From Liquorilactobacillus vini DSM 20605 (GTDB lineage: Bacteria; Bacillota; Bacilli; Lactobacillales; Lactobacillaceae): a stretch of DNA of 43,823 nucleotides. Below the pieces are notes generated by a model. The model ran no database searches, was not told the DNA's origin, and saw nothing but the letters and a program-made list of their open reading frames with translations. The translations under genes and the position numbers were made by a program. Location: NCBI RefSeq assembly GCF_000255495.1, contig NZ_AHYZ01000060.1:1-43823 (forward strand), in the 5' to 3' direction. This document shows positions 35,586-43,823 of the stretch, in pieces. Positions within the stretch are counted from its first letter, which is position 1. The number at the start of each line of letters is the position of its first letter.

Positions 35586-36629
35586 TTAGCCTCGCTTAAT
35601 TACTATCTTTGCTTGATTTGCCATTCGTGGCCGCAATTTACCAATCAAATAACTTTTTTCATCATTGGCTTGCAGCAACCGTTGCACCTGCTTAACCTGA
35701 TCAGCTGCAACTGCTAAAACCATGCCAATTCCCAAATTAAATGTCCTAAACGCATCCGTTTCAGTTAATTGACCTAATTTTTGCAAATAGGAAAAGATTG
35801 GCAAACGTGGCCAGCTATCCGGATCAATCACTGCTTGCAGTTGATCATTATACATTCGCGGCAAGTTTTCATAAAAACCACCGCCGGTAATATGGCTGAT
35901 CCCTTTGACCAATTTTTGCTCCAGTAATGGTTTGACAGCTTGAACATAAATTCGCGTTGGCGTCAATAAAACTTGTGCTAGGCTTTGACCATGCAACTCC
36001 ACCGGCCGATCATTCAAAGTTAAATGATGATCCTTAAATAAAATCTGCCGAACTAATGAATAGCCATTGGAATGTAGGCCACTTGCCGGCAAACCTAGCA
36101 AAACATCTCCAGCTTGTGGCAACTGAGCAGTTAAGAGTTGATCTTTAGCAGCAATTCCAACTGCAAAACCGGCTAAGTCATATTCATCAGGAGCATACAT
36201 ATCTGGCATTTCAGCTGTTTCACCACCAATTAAAGCTGTTTCAGCTTGCCGACAGCCAGCCGCCACGCCTTTAACGATTGCTGCTAACTTTTCAGGTTGA
36301 TTATGGCCAGCTGCAATATAATCTAAAAAAAACAACGGCTGAGCGCCCTGAGCTAAAACATCATTCACACACATGGCAACACAATCAATACCAATCGTCT
36401 GATGCTGATCAGCTTTTTGAGCAATTAGCAATTTCGTGCCAACACCATCTGTCCCCGAAACTAAAATTGGATCATTAATTTTTAACGCAGAAAGCTCAAA
36501 TAATCCGCCGAAACTTCCCAAGTGACCGAGAACCCCCGGTCGTGCAGTTGAAGCCACATCTTGCTTGATCCGTTTAACCAGTTCATAACCAGCCTCAACG
36601 TTGACACCAGCCTGTTGATAACGATCCAT
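35586..36629 (-). CDS. purM: Phosphoribosylformylglycinamidine cyclo-ligase (AIR synthetase)
   Basis: Closes the imidazole ring, making AIR; 347 aa. Conserved parts are SGTDGVGTKLLIAQ, AMCVNDVLAQGAQPLFFLDY, LIGGETAEMPDMY, GLHSNGYSLVR and HITGGGFYENLPR. The gene abuts purF directly (stop 36630, start 36629 on the minus strand). Confidence 0.98.
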   Translation of the reverse strand: MDRYQQAGVNVEAGYELVKRIKQDVASTARPGVLGHLGSFGGLFELSALKINDPILVSGTDGVGTKLLIAQKADQHQTIGIDCVAMCVNDVLAQGAQPLFFLDYIAAGHNQPEKLAAIVKGVAAGCRQAETALIGGETAEMPDMYAPDEYDLAGFAVGIAAKDQLLTAQLPQAGDVLLGLPASGLHSNGYSLVRQILFKDHHLTLNDRPVELHGQSLAQVLLTPTRIYVQAVKPLLEQKLVKGISHITGGGFYENLPRMYNDQLQAVIDPDSWPRLPIFSYLQKLGQLTETDAFRTFNLGIGMVLAVAADQVKQVQRLLQANDEKSYLIGKLRPRMANQAKIVIKRG

Positions 36630-38090
36630 TTAATGAACGACCTCCCGTGCTTTTTGTTTTTGGAGCGATTTTAAATAACCTGCTTCGTAGTCATAAAGCG
36701 GTGTTGGATATTGGCCGTCAAAGTAAGCTACGCATAAACCGCCATTGGGATTGTCACCGGCATCTGGTACCGAAATTGCTTTGATTAGATTAGGAATTGA
36801 CAAAAATTCCAGTGAATCCGCACCAATAATCGAACACATTTCCGAAACAGTGTAATTTGCAGCCATTAATTCAGAGCGGGTTGAGATATCAATTCCGTAA
36901 AAACAAGGGAAACGTAAGGGCGGTGAAGCAATCCGCATATGAACTTCTTTAGCACCAGCTTCTTTTAACAATCGAACAATTTGTTTGCTTGTTGTTCCGC
37001 GCACGATCGAATCATCAATAATCGCAACTTTTTTACCCTCGACAACACCGCGAACAGCAGAAAGCTTCATTTTTACGCCGCGTTCTCGCAGTTCCTGCGT
37101 TGGCTGAATAAAAGTTCGCGCAATATACTGATTTTTGATTAACCCCATTTCATATGGCAGATTGCTTTCCTCTGCATAACCGCTAGCCGCCGAAAGTGAA
37201 GAATTTGGAACTCCGATTACCATATCAACATCAGCTGGGACCGGTGCTTGACGGGCTAACAAACGGCCCATTTTCTTACGGGCATTATGAACTGTGACTC
37301 CATGGATAATCGAATCTGGACGGGAAAAATAAATATATTCCATTGAACAAATCGATAATTGAGTCTGGTCCGTATAGTGATCAATATGCAAACCGTCATG
37401 ATCAATAATGATCAATTCGCCTGGTAAAATATCACGAACAAATCTTGCACCAATCATGTCAAAAGCACAGGTTTCACTTGCAACCACATAAGCACCATTA
37501 TCAAGTTGTCCGATTGACAGCGGTCGAAATCCATTCGGGTCAAGAGCTGCAATCAAGCAATCCCGGCGCAAAAGCAGGAAAGCAAAACCTCCATGAACCT
37601 GATTCAAGCTTTTTTTCAAAGCATCAATAAAGTTCAGCTGTTGATTCTTGCGAATCAAATGGATCAAAATTTCTGTATCAGAGGTTGACTGAAAAATTGC
37701 TCCTTCGTCTTCAAGTTGCTTTTTTAATGAACTAGCATTCGTCAAATTGCCGTTATGGGCTAATGCTACATCACCATCATGAAAATGAAATAAAAACGGC
37801 TGAACATTAGCTAAAGTATTATTACCGCTAGTGCCATAGCGAACATGACCGATTGCCATTGTCCCAACTAAATGATCTAAATCCCTCCGATTGGCAAAAA
37901 CTTCTGACAATAAACCACGATTCCGAAATTGCAGCAAATGTTGCCCATCGCAAGAAACAATTCCTGCTCCTTCTTGGCCGCGGTGCTGCAAACTGTGCAA
38001 ACCAAAATAAGTCATTCGGCTTGCTTCGGGAGTTCCAAAAACACCAAATACTCCGCATTCTTCGTTTAATCCTTTGATTTCATAAGGCAT
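36630..38090 (-). CDS. purF: Amidophosphoribosyltransferase
   Basis: First committed step: PRPP plus glutamine to phosphoribosylamine; 486 aa. An 11-residue propeptide ([11 protein letters not shown]) precedes the catalytic cysteine of CGVFG, as in Bacillus. The PRPP loop is [18 protein letters not shown]. Of the four cysteines that hold the 4Fe-4S cluster in Bacillus PurF, three are recognisable (ICSMEY, FPCFYG, GLCVAY), but the last position is tyrosine (CVAY instead of CxxC). The ATG at 38090 has GGGAGG ten bases upstream and lies 25 nt inside the end of purL. Confidence 0.97.
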   Translation of the reverse strand: MPYEIKGLNEECGVFGVFGTPEASRMTYFGLHSLQHRGQEGAGIVSCDGQHLLQFRNRGLLSEVFANRRDLDHLVGTMAIGHVRYGTSGNNTLANVQPFLFHFHDGDVALAHNGNLTNASSLKKQLEDEGAIFQSTSDTEILIHLIRKNQQLNFIDALKKSLNQVHGGFAFLLLRRDCLIAALDPNGFRPLSIGQLDNGAYVVASETCAFDMIGARFVRDILPGELIIIDHDGLHIDHYTDQTQLSICSMEYIYFSRPDSIIHGVTVHNARKKMGRLLARQAPVPADVDMVIGVPNSSLSAASGYAEESNLPYEMGLIKNQYIARTFIQPTQELRERGVKMKLSAVRGVVEGKKVAIIDDSIVRGTTSKQIVRLLKEAGAKEVHMRIASPPLRFPCFYGIDISTRSELMAANYTVSEMCSIIGADSLEFLSIPNLIKAISVPDAGDNPNGGLCVAYFDGQYPTPLYDYEAGYLKSLQKQKAREVVH

Positions 38091-40288
38091 GGTATTGCTT
38101 CCTCCCATAATTTTTCGGCCTGCAAAAGATCAAGTTGATAACAACCAGTTAAAGTCTTCAACTCAAGCGTTTTTTGGGCAGTAACTTGACCAACCAGTTG
38201 AGCATTGCTTCCCAATAAATCGGTAAATCCTGCTGTTTTTTCGGCTGGAACGGTTACTAAAAATCTACCTGGAGTTTCACTAAACAGCTGCTGGTCTGAC
38301 AAGTCCACTTCAAGTCGCAAGCCAAATTGGGTCGCAAAGGCACTTTCAGCTGCCGCAACTGCCAAGCCGCCTTCGCTTAAGTCATGAACACTGTTTGTCA
38401 ACCCTCTTTGAACAGCAGTCAACATTTTTTTCAACAAAGCTGTAACTGAAGCTAAATCAAAATCTTGCAGTTTGCCGCTGATCGATCCAGTTAATAATTT
38501 TTGCAATTCACTGCCAGCATAGTCATCTTTCGTTGTTCCAATTAAATAGACCTGATCACCGGCATTTTTTAAAGCAATCGTTGCTCGAGGCTGAAGATTT
38601 TGGATCAAACCAACCATTCCAACCATTGGTGTTGGATAAATGGCCTGATGATTGTTTTCATTATATAACGAAACATTGCCAGAAATTACTGGAATCTTTA
38701 ATGCCCGGCAAGCCGCCGCCATTCCTTTGATTGAATGATGCAATTCCCAATAAATTTCAGGATCATGCGGATCGCCGTAATTCAGGCAATCAGTAATACC
38801 TAAAGGCTCTGCCCCACTGGCCACTAAATTGGCTGCCGCTTCTAACACCGCTAGCTTACCGCCAACTTCTGGATCTAAATAAACTAAACGGCCATTGCCA
38901 TCGGTAGTCATCGCCAGCCCTTTCTTAGTTCTTCTGATTCGTAAAACTGCCGCATCACTGCCCGGTCCAACAACCGTATTGGTTCTGACTTGAGAATCAT
39001 AAGTTTGAGTAAACATTTTCTTGGAAGCAATTGTCGGCTGCTGCAGCATTTGATAGAAAACGTGTTCAACATCAAACTGAGCTAGCCATGTTATTGGCTC
39101 CTGAGCAGTTTGAATTCGTTGGGGCTGCTTTTCAGGAACCTGTTCTTCTAATACATCCTCAGTCAAAGAACTGACCGGTATGTCAGTTACTTTCTGACCA
39201 TGCTGCCACAGAATATATTGGTGACCACTAGTTACACGGCCAATGACAACTGCTTCAAGGCCATAGTCTTTGAACAATTGCTTAACTTCTTCTTCAAATC
39301 CAGTTTTAACACACAATAGCATTCTTTCTTGTGATTCACTAAGCATGATCTCGTAAGCTGACATATTTGGCTCACGCTGTGGAACTAGATCTAACTGGAG
39401 TTCCATCCCGCTTTGAGCTTTTGACGCCATTTCACAGCTTGATGAAACTAGTCCAGCTGCACCCATATCTTGAATTCCGACTAGCCAGTCTTGATGTTGG
39501 TGCGTTAACTCTAAGCAAGCTTCCATCAATAATTTTTCCATAAAAGGATCACCGACTTGAACGGCTGAACGCTGTGTTTCCCTTTCATCAGCAAAATCAG
39601 CAGATGCAAATGTTGCTCCATGGATCCCATCGCGTCCAGTCTTAGCGCCGACATAAATGACCGCGTTGCCAATTCCTTGAGCCCGACCTTTTTGCATATC
39701 ATTTTGATCCATTAAGCCAACACACATGGCATTGACCAAGGGATTACCGGCGTAACATGAATCAAAAGTAATTTCGCCCCCAACCGTTGGAATTCCCATG
39801 CAGTTGCCGTAATCGCCGATACCGGCAACAACTTCATTGATTAAATATTTTATCCGCGGACGATTGATTTCACCAAAGTGTAAAGAATCAAGCAGCGCAA
39901 TTGGACGAGCACCCATACTGAAAATATCTCGAATGATTCCACCAACTCCGGTTGCAGCTCCCTGATATGGTTCAACAGCTGAAGGATGATTATGGCTTTC
40001 AGCTTTAAAAACGACTGCCTGATTATCACCAATATCTAAAATACCAGCTCCTTCTCCCGGGCCTTGCAAAACTCTTACACCTTGACTGGGGAATTTTCGC
40101 AAAAGTGCCTTAGACATTTTATAGGAGCAATGTTCACTCCACATCACCGCAAATAAACCAGTTTCTGTGTAATTTGGCAAACGTTTCAATAATTTTTGGC
40201 AAATATAATTATATTCTTTTTCACTTAGTCCCCAATTCAAGTAAGGTTTTTTTATTTTTATTTCTTCAGGAGTCATTTCTGTGACCAT
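38066..40288 (-). CDS. purL: FGAM synthase, large subunit
   Basis: Phosphoribosylformylglycinamidine synthase subunit II of the short type (740 aa), which works with PurS and PurQ. Conserved parts are [53 protein letters not shown], shown by [15 protein letters not shown], and later [18 protein letters not shown] and [12 protein letters not shown]. The ATG shares one base with the purQ stop (TAATG); GGAGG sits inside the end of purQ. Confidence 0.98.
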   Translation of the reverse strand: MVTEMTPEEIKIKKPYLNWGLSEKEYNYICQKLLKRLPNYTETGLFAVMWSEHCSYKMSKALLRKFPSQGVRVLQGPGEGAGILDIGDNQAVVFKAESHNHPSAVEPYQGAATGVGGIIRDIFSMGARPIALLDSLHFGEINRPRIKYLINEVVAGIGDYGNCMGIPTVGGEITFDSCYAGNPLVNAMCVGLMDQNDMQKGRAQGIGNAVIYVGAKTGRDGIHGATFASADFADERETQRSAVQVGDPFMEKLLMEACLELTHQHQDWLVGIQDMGAAGLVSSSCEMASKAQSGMELQLDLVPQREPNMSAYEIMLSESQERMLLCVKTGFEEEVKQLFKDYGLEAVVIGRVTSGHQYILWQHGQKVTDIPVSSLTEDVLEEQVPEKQPQRIQTAQEPITWLAQFDVEHVFYQMLQQPTIASKKMFTQTYDSQVRTNTVVGPGSDAAVLRIRRTKKGLAMTTDGNGRLVYLDPEVGGKLAVLEAAANLVASGAEPLGITDCLNYGDPHDPEIYWELHHSIKGMAAACRALKIPVISGNVSLYNENNHQAIYPTPMVGMVGLIQNLQPRATIALKNAGDQVYLIGTTKDDYAGSELQKLLTGSISGKLQDFDLASVTALLKKMLTAVQRGLTNSVHDLSEGGLAVAAAESAFATQFGLRLEVDLSDQQLFSETPGRFLVTVPAEKTAGFTDLLGSNAQLVGQVTAQKTLELKTLTGCYQLDLLQAEKLWEEAIPCLMKSKD

Positions 40289-40968
40289 TAGTTGATTGCC
40301 TCCTTCAAATTTCCAGTCAATAATGATTTAAATAATCTTAAACCATCAGTATTTCCTAATAATGCTTCGACTGCCCGTTCTGGATGTGGCATCATCCCCA
40401 AAACATTACCTCGGCGATTAGTAATCCCAGCAATTTCATGCAAACTGCCATTAGGATTCTCACCAACATAGCGGAAAACTACCTGATGATTAGCTTCAAG
40501 TTCAGCTAGCGTTGCCTGATCAGCATAGTAACTGCCATCCGCATGAGCAATTGGCAGCTTGATTTGCTCAGCTTGCTGATATAGTTGCGTAAAAATTGTC
40601 TGATTATTCTCAACTTTTAAGCCAACAGTTTTGCAAACAAATTTCAATGAATCATTTCTTTTTAAAGCTCCTGGCAGCAAACCAGCTTCCGTTAAAATTT
40701 GAAAGCCATTGCAGGTTCCAAAGACCGGTTTCCCAGCCTCGGCAAAAGCTTTAATGGCGGGCATAATCTTACTGAAACATGCAATTGCCCCACAACGCAA
40801 ATAATCCCCATAAGAAAAACCGCCTGGCAGCATGACAGCATCAAAACCCGATAAATTATCTTGTTGATAAGAAACATACTCTGCTTGTGCTTGACATACT
40901 GATGTTAAGGCTTCATAAAGATCGATATCACAGTTTGATCCCGGAAAAACAACCACAGCGACTTTCAT
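40288..40968 (-). CDS. purQ: FGAM synthase, glutaminase subunit
   Basis: Class I glutamine amidotransferase of 226 aa that supplies ammonia to PurL. N-terminus [17 protein letters not shown]; nucleophile cysteine in [15 protein letters not shown]; catalytic His-x-Glu in [10 protein letters not shown]. It overlaps purS by 4 nt (ATGA) and purL by one base. Confidence 0.98.
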   Translation of the reverse strand: MKVAVVVFPGSNCDIDLYEALTSVCQAQAEYVSYQQDNLSGFDAVMLPGGFSYGDYLRCGAIACFSKIMPAIKAFAEAGKPVFGTCNGFQILTEAGLLPGALKRNDSLKFVCKTVGLKVENNQTIFTQLYQQAEQIKLPIAHADGSYYADQATLAELEANHQVVFRYVGENPNGSLHEIAGITNRRGNVLGMMPHPERAVEALLGNTDGLRLFKSLLTGNLKEAIN

Positions 40969-41213
40969 TTTTGTTCCTCCAATACTTGGTAACGATAAGT
41001 CTCTAAATTAAAATTAACCAACAATTTTTCAGCTACTTCTGAAATGGTTTGCTCAAGGTCAGCTGAGTCGTCTAATTGAACATCAAAAAATTTTCCAACT
41101 CCAATTTTTTTAATTTGTGGATATCCCAAACTTTGAACAGCGGAAGTAATCGTTTCACCTTGAGGATCAAAAACTGATGGTTTATAAGTTACATAAATAC
41201 GCACGATCTTCAT
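40965..41213 (-). CDS. purS: FGAM synthase, PurS subunit
   Basis: Small bridging subunit of 82 aa that joins PurL and PurQ. The pattern [19 protein letters not shown] and the [10 protein letters not shown] middle fit the family. It starts 3 nt after purC and overlaps purQ. Confidence 0.96.
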   Translation of the reverse strand: MKIVRIYVTYKPSVFDPQGETITSAVQSLGYPQIKKIGVGKFFDVQLDDSADLEQTISEVAEKLLVNFNLETYRYQVLEEQK

Positions 41214-41216
41214 CTT

Positions 41217-41930
41217 TTATTCCCCCAATTTGCTTGCTAAGCGCCGCAGAACTTCTGAATAAACATCTGCTAAATCACCTAATTCACGTCGAAAAACATC
41301 TTTATCCATATGCTGCTTGGTTTTTAGATCCCATAGGCGGCAATTGTCTGGAGAAAATTCATCGGCTAAAATAATCTGACCATCAGCTGTTCGCCCAAAT
41401 TCAAGTTTAAAATCAACGAGCTGCAAACCAAGCGATGCAAAAAGCGGAGTTAACAATTGATTTACCTGTCGTGATAATTGCCAAATTTGCTTGATTTCAG
41501 CCGGTATAGCAACTTTCAGTGCATAAACTTGTGATTCATTCATAAATGGATCATCAAGCTCATCGCTCTTGTAATACAATTCTTCGACAGGTACTGCCAA
41601 TCTCAAGCCCTCTTTCACTCCAAAACGAGCAGCAAAATGACCAGCTCCAATATTTCTAGTGACAACTTCTAAAGGAATGATTGAAACCTTTTTGACCAAT
41701 TCTTCAGTTGCTGAAATTTTTTTTACAAAATGTGTTGGAATTCCATTTTGAGCTAGATATTTAAAAACTAACGTTGAAATTTCATTATTTAATTTCCCTT
41801 TGCCGCTGATTTGATCTTTGCGTTTTCCATTTAAAGCTGTCGCCTGATTGGTATAGACGACCCGTAAAAGCTGATCATCATCAGTTGTCCACAATTGCTT
41901 TGCTTTCCCGGCATAAATCATTTTTGCCAT
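41217..41930 (-). CDS. purC: SAICAR synthase
   Basis: Phosphoribosylaminoimidazole-succinocarboxamide synthase, 237 aa. It shows IYAGKAKQLWTTDD, VVTRNIGAGHFAARFG, PLVDFKLEFG-like LQLVDFKLEFGR, and DEFSPDNCRLWD. It is the first gene after a 318-nt gap and probably heads a transcription unit purCSQLFMNHD. AAAGGATGG lies about ten bases before the ATG. Confidence 0.97.
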   Translation of the reverse strand: MAKMIYAGKAKQLWTTDDDQLLRVVYTNQATALNGKRKDQISGKGKLNNEISTLVFKYLAQNGIPTHFVKKISATEELVKKVSIIPLEVVTRNIGAGHFAARFGVKEGLRLAVPVEELYYKSDELDDPFMNESQVYALKVAIPAEIKQIWQLSRQVNQLLTPLFASLGLQLVDFKLEFGRTADGQIILADEFSPDNCRLWDLKTKQHMDKDVFRRELGDLADVYSEVLRRLASKLGE

Positions 41931-42005
41931 TTGAAATTGCCATCCTTTCGTTAAATACGAATATTAATAATAAATAGTCAATTAAATAATCGCTATTTTT
42001 CTTAA

Positions 42006-42034
42006 AGATTAACAATTTTATTTAACTTAGTCAA
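42006..42034 (-). promoter_or_regulatory. Candidate promoter of purC
   Basis: TTGACT (42034-42029) and TAATCT (42011-42006) are 17 bases apart, giving a leader of about 70 nt before purC. The -10 is only a moderate match. Confidence 0.5.
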
Positions 42035-42040
42035 TAGTGA

Positions 42041-42053
42041 AAAAACGAACTTT
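42041..42053 (+). promoter_or_regulatory. PurBox-like site next to the purC promoter
   Basis: AAAAACGAACTTT matches the PurR box AWWWCCGAACWWT at all positions but one (A for the first C). It sits immediately upstream of the candidate -35. Similar sites are at 42178-42190 (AATAACGAACAAT) and, more weakly, 41953-41965. Confidence 0.45.
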
Positions 42054-42186
42054 ATTATTTATTTTAAGCTTTTAGTTTTTATTTGAATCAAAAAAAGCTT
42101 TTAAAAATATTTTTTCTTAGAAATTTAGCCAAATTAATGAACTTTAAGCAAAACAGCTAACTTTAAATTTTATTGAAATAACGAAC

Positions 42187-42228
42187 AATTAAAAAAGACT
42201 GAGCTTTAATTACTAATCTCAGTCTTTT
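42187..42228 (-). terminator. Terminator after purB
   Basis: Eleven-base perfect stem AAAAGACTGAG with CTCAGTCTTTT, followed by a T-run on the minus strand. Confidence 0.9.
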
Positions 42229-42248
42229 GAAAAATTTTATGAAAGTGT

Positions 42249-43544
42249 TTAAGCTAATCCCAAACGTTGAAAAATATCATCGACATGACGCAAATGCCAA
42301 TGATAATCAAAGGCATCGTCTAAATCGGCTTTTGACAACAATGAAGAAATCTTAGGATCGCGCTCTAACAAAGGTCTGAATTGAACCTGTTTATCCCACG
42401 ACTCCGCTGTTTTAGGTTGAATTAAATCGTAAGCTGCCTCCCGTGTCATTCCCTTGTCGATTAGCTTTAACAATACTCGACCACTATAAATCAAGCCAAA
42501 AGTCCGTCCCATATTACGTTTCATATTTTCAGGAAAAACCGTTAAAGTATCGAGAATTCGCCCAAAGCGCTGCAGCATATAGTCAATCAGAATTGTTGTA
42601 TCTGGCAAAATAATTCGCTCAGCTGAAGAATGTGAGATATCCCGTTCGTGCCAAAGAGTTACATCTTCATAAGCTGTAAGCATGTGGCCACGGACTACCC
42701 GGGCTAAACCGCAAATGTTTTCTGAACCGATTGGATTGCGTTTGTGCGGCATAGCCGAAGAACCCTTTTGACCCTTGGCAAAATGTTCCTCGACTTCACG
42801 GGTTTCCGATTTCTGCAAGCCGCGAATCTCCGTAGCAAATTTTTCCAAACTAGTAGCGATCAAGGCCAAAACAGCTAAGTACTCCGCATGCAAATCACGC
42901 GGCAGTACCTGACTGGAAATCTCCTGCGAACGAATACCGAGCTTTTGACAAACATACTGTTCTACGAATGGATCAATGTTGGCATAAGTTCCAACTGCTC
43001 CACTGATTTTGCCGGCTTCAACGCCAGCTGCTGCATGTTCAAAACGCTCAATATCACGATTGATTTCTGAATACCAACGTGCCAGTTTCAAACCAAAAGT
43101 GGTCGGTTCGGCATGAACCCCATGAGTCCGTCCCATCATGACAGTCTCTTTGTATTGCACTGCTTTTTTGGCAACAATTTGTTTAAAGTCCGCTAAATCT
43201 TGCCGTAAAATCTGATTAACTTGCTTCAATTGATAACCATAAGCGGTATCAACCACATCCGTACTTGTTAATCCATAATGGACCCATTTCCGTTCTGATC
43301 CCAAAGACTCTGAAACACACCGCGTAAACGCGATCACATCATGATGAGTCACTGCTTCAATTTCCTGAATCCTTTTAACATCAAATTTAGCATTTTTTTT
43401 GATTTTGGCAACATCTGCTGCTGGAATATGCCCTAATTTCGACCATGCTTCATCGACGGCAATTTCAACTTCTAACCAGCATTGATATTTTTTCTGATCA
43501 CTCCAAATTGCTGCCATTTCAGGTCTTGTATATCTTGAAATCAT
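42249..43544 (-). CDS. purB: Adenylosuccinate lyase
   Basis: Acts twice in purine synthesis, cleaving SAICAR and adenylosuccinate; 431 aa. The fumarase/aspartase-superfamily signature is [19 protein letters not shown] (seen as [10 protein letters not shown]). Other conserved parts are [25 protein letters not shown] and [16 protein letters not shown]. The ATG follows TAAGGAG. It is 18 nt from purK and has its own terminator, so it belongs to the purK side rather than the purC unit. Confidence 0.98.
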   Translation of the reverse strand: MISRYTRPEMAAIWSDQKKYQCWLEVEIAVDEAWSKLGHIPAADVAKIKKNAKFDVKRIQEIEAVTHHDVIAFTRCVSESLGSERKWVHYGLTSTDVVDTAYGYQLKQVNQILRQDLADFKQIVAKKAVQYKETVMMGRTHGVHAEPTTFGLKLARWYSEINRDIERFEHAAAGVEAGKISGAVGTYANIDPFVEQYVCQKLGIRSQEISSQVLPRDLHAEYLAVLALIATSLEKFATEIRGLQKSETREVEEHFAKGQKGSSAMPHKRNPIGSENICGLARVVRGHMLTAYEDVTLWHERDISHSSAERIILPDTTILIDYMLQRFGRILDTLTVFPENMKRNMGRTFGLIYSGRVLLKLIDKGMTREAAYDLIQPKTAESWDKQVQFRPLLERDPKISSLLSKADLDDAFDYHWHLRHVDDIFQRLGLA

Positions 43545-43562
43545 TTTTATCTCCTTACTAAT

Positions 43563-43823
43563 TTAGTCCCAAACTTTTGTTGCTGCAATTTCAGCCAGCG
43601 TTTGTTCTAAGTCATTGGTTAAAATTGTAATATGACCCATTTTACGATCCCGACGAACCTCCGTCTTGCCATAATCATGAAATTGCCATTGCGGTTTTTC
43701 AAAAACTAATTCCCTGGCTCCCGTGACATGCTGACCTAAAATATTAACCATGACAACTGGTTTAAGCAATTTAATTTTAGGCAACGGCCAATTGCAAATT
43801 GCTCGATTATGAATATCAAATTG
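43563..43823 (-). CDS. purK: N5-CAIR synthetase (PurK), C-terminal part only
   Basis: Last 86 residues of the ATPase subunit of AIR carboxylation; the gene continues beyond the right edge. The segment SQFDIHNRAI-type QFDIHNRAICNWPLP, then LKPVVMVNILGQHV and HDYGKTEVRRDRKMGHIT, is typical of PurK. The TTG at 43784 is internal and not the start. PurE, its partner, is expected just outside the window. Confidence 0.95.
   Translation of the reverse strand, partial: QFDIHNRAICNWPLPKIKLLKPVVMVNILGQHVTGARELVFEKPQWQFHDYGKTEVRRDRKMGHITILTNDLEQTLAEIAATKVWD

Larger units (their letters stand above)
41931..42248 (-). other. purB-purC intergenic region
   Basis: Very AT-rich 318-nt gap without a gene. It holds the purB terminator, a candidate purC promoter and three CGAA-core sites resembling PurR boxes, at 41953-41965, 42041-42053 and 42178-42190. 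The stretch 42060-42175 shows nothing I can name. Confidence 0.7.

Noticed and set aside
42060..42175. Possible purine riboswitch or small RNA in the purC upstream region
   Set aside because: No conserved purine aptamer core or strong hairpin could be recognised; the stretch is simply A/T-rich.
1..43823. Mobile elements, CRISPR arrays, defence or biosynthetic clusters
   Set aside because: No repeats with regular spacing, transposase, integrase, phage or restriction genes were seen; gene order is that of a conserved core chromosome.

Overview
The window is an AT-rich core-chromosome segment of a Gram-positive bacterium, most likely of the family Lactobacillaceae. Three things point there: Shine-Dalgarno sites before almost every gene, T-box leaders on two aminoacyl-tRNA synthetase genes, and gene orders shared with Bacillus and lactobacilli (polA-mutM-coaE-nrdR-dnaB-dnaI-thrS; murC-sftA-ytpR-ytpP with trmB-ytmP; ecsAB-hit-prsA-yhaM; purKBCSQLFMNHD). 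The genus cannot be fixed from the sequence alone. I see no insertion sequence, prophage, CRISPR array or defence cluster.

Layout. 1-8.9 kb (minus strand): replication and repair operon polA, mutM, coaE, nrdR, dnaB, dnaI, then a T-box leader and thrS, which runs off the left edge. 9.0-14.9 kb (minus): BI-1 family membrane protein, MaoC-like protein, murC, sftA-like translocase, ytpR, ytpP. 15.0-17.0 kb: small anchored protein (plus), trmB and a YtmP-like kinase-fold protein (minus). 17.0-24.5 kb: ecsAB (minus), hit, a small anchored protein and prsA (plus), then yhaM, a YlbF/YheA-type protein and a class A penicillin-binding protein (minus). 24.5-28.2 kb (minus): argR, a frameshifted Crp-type regulator, argS with an Arg T-box, tRNA-Gly(CCC) and a small DUF2187-like protein. 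28.2-32.1 kb: MATE transporter, LysR regulator and a divergent aminotransferase. 32.1-43.8 kb (minus): the purine pathway, purD back to a partial purK.

How the genes work together. The purine cluster encodes all PRPP-to-IMP steps except PurE, which is not in view. ThrRS and ArgRS are each controlled by a tRNA-sensing leader. The argS leader begins 8 nt after the 3' end of tRNA-Gly(CCC), and one strong promoter lies before that tRNA, so tRNA, riboswitch and argS appear to form one transcription unit.

Most unusual points: (1) ThrRS keeps its catalytic core, but all four residues of the N2 editing site are replaced; (2) the tRNA-Gly/T-box/argS transcript; (3) a Crp-family regulator between argR and argS broken at an A7 run, with a 9-bp perfect inverted repeat over its -10 box; (4) PurF has lost one of the four cysteines that bind the Fe-S cluster in the Bacillus enzyme; (5) the first ~60 bases carry several single-base losses in thrS that look like contig-end error. 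No wholly new multi-gene system is evident.
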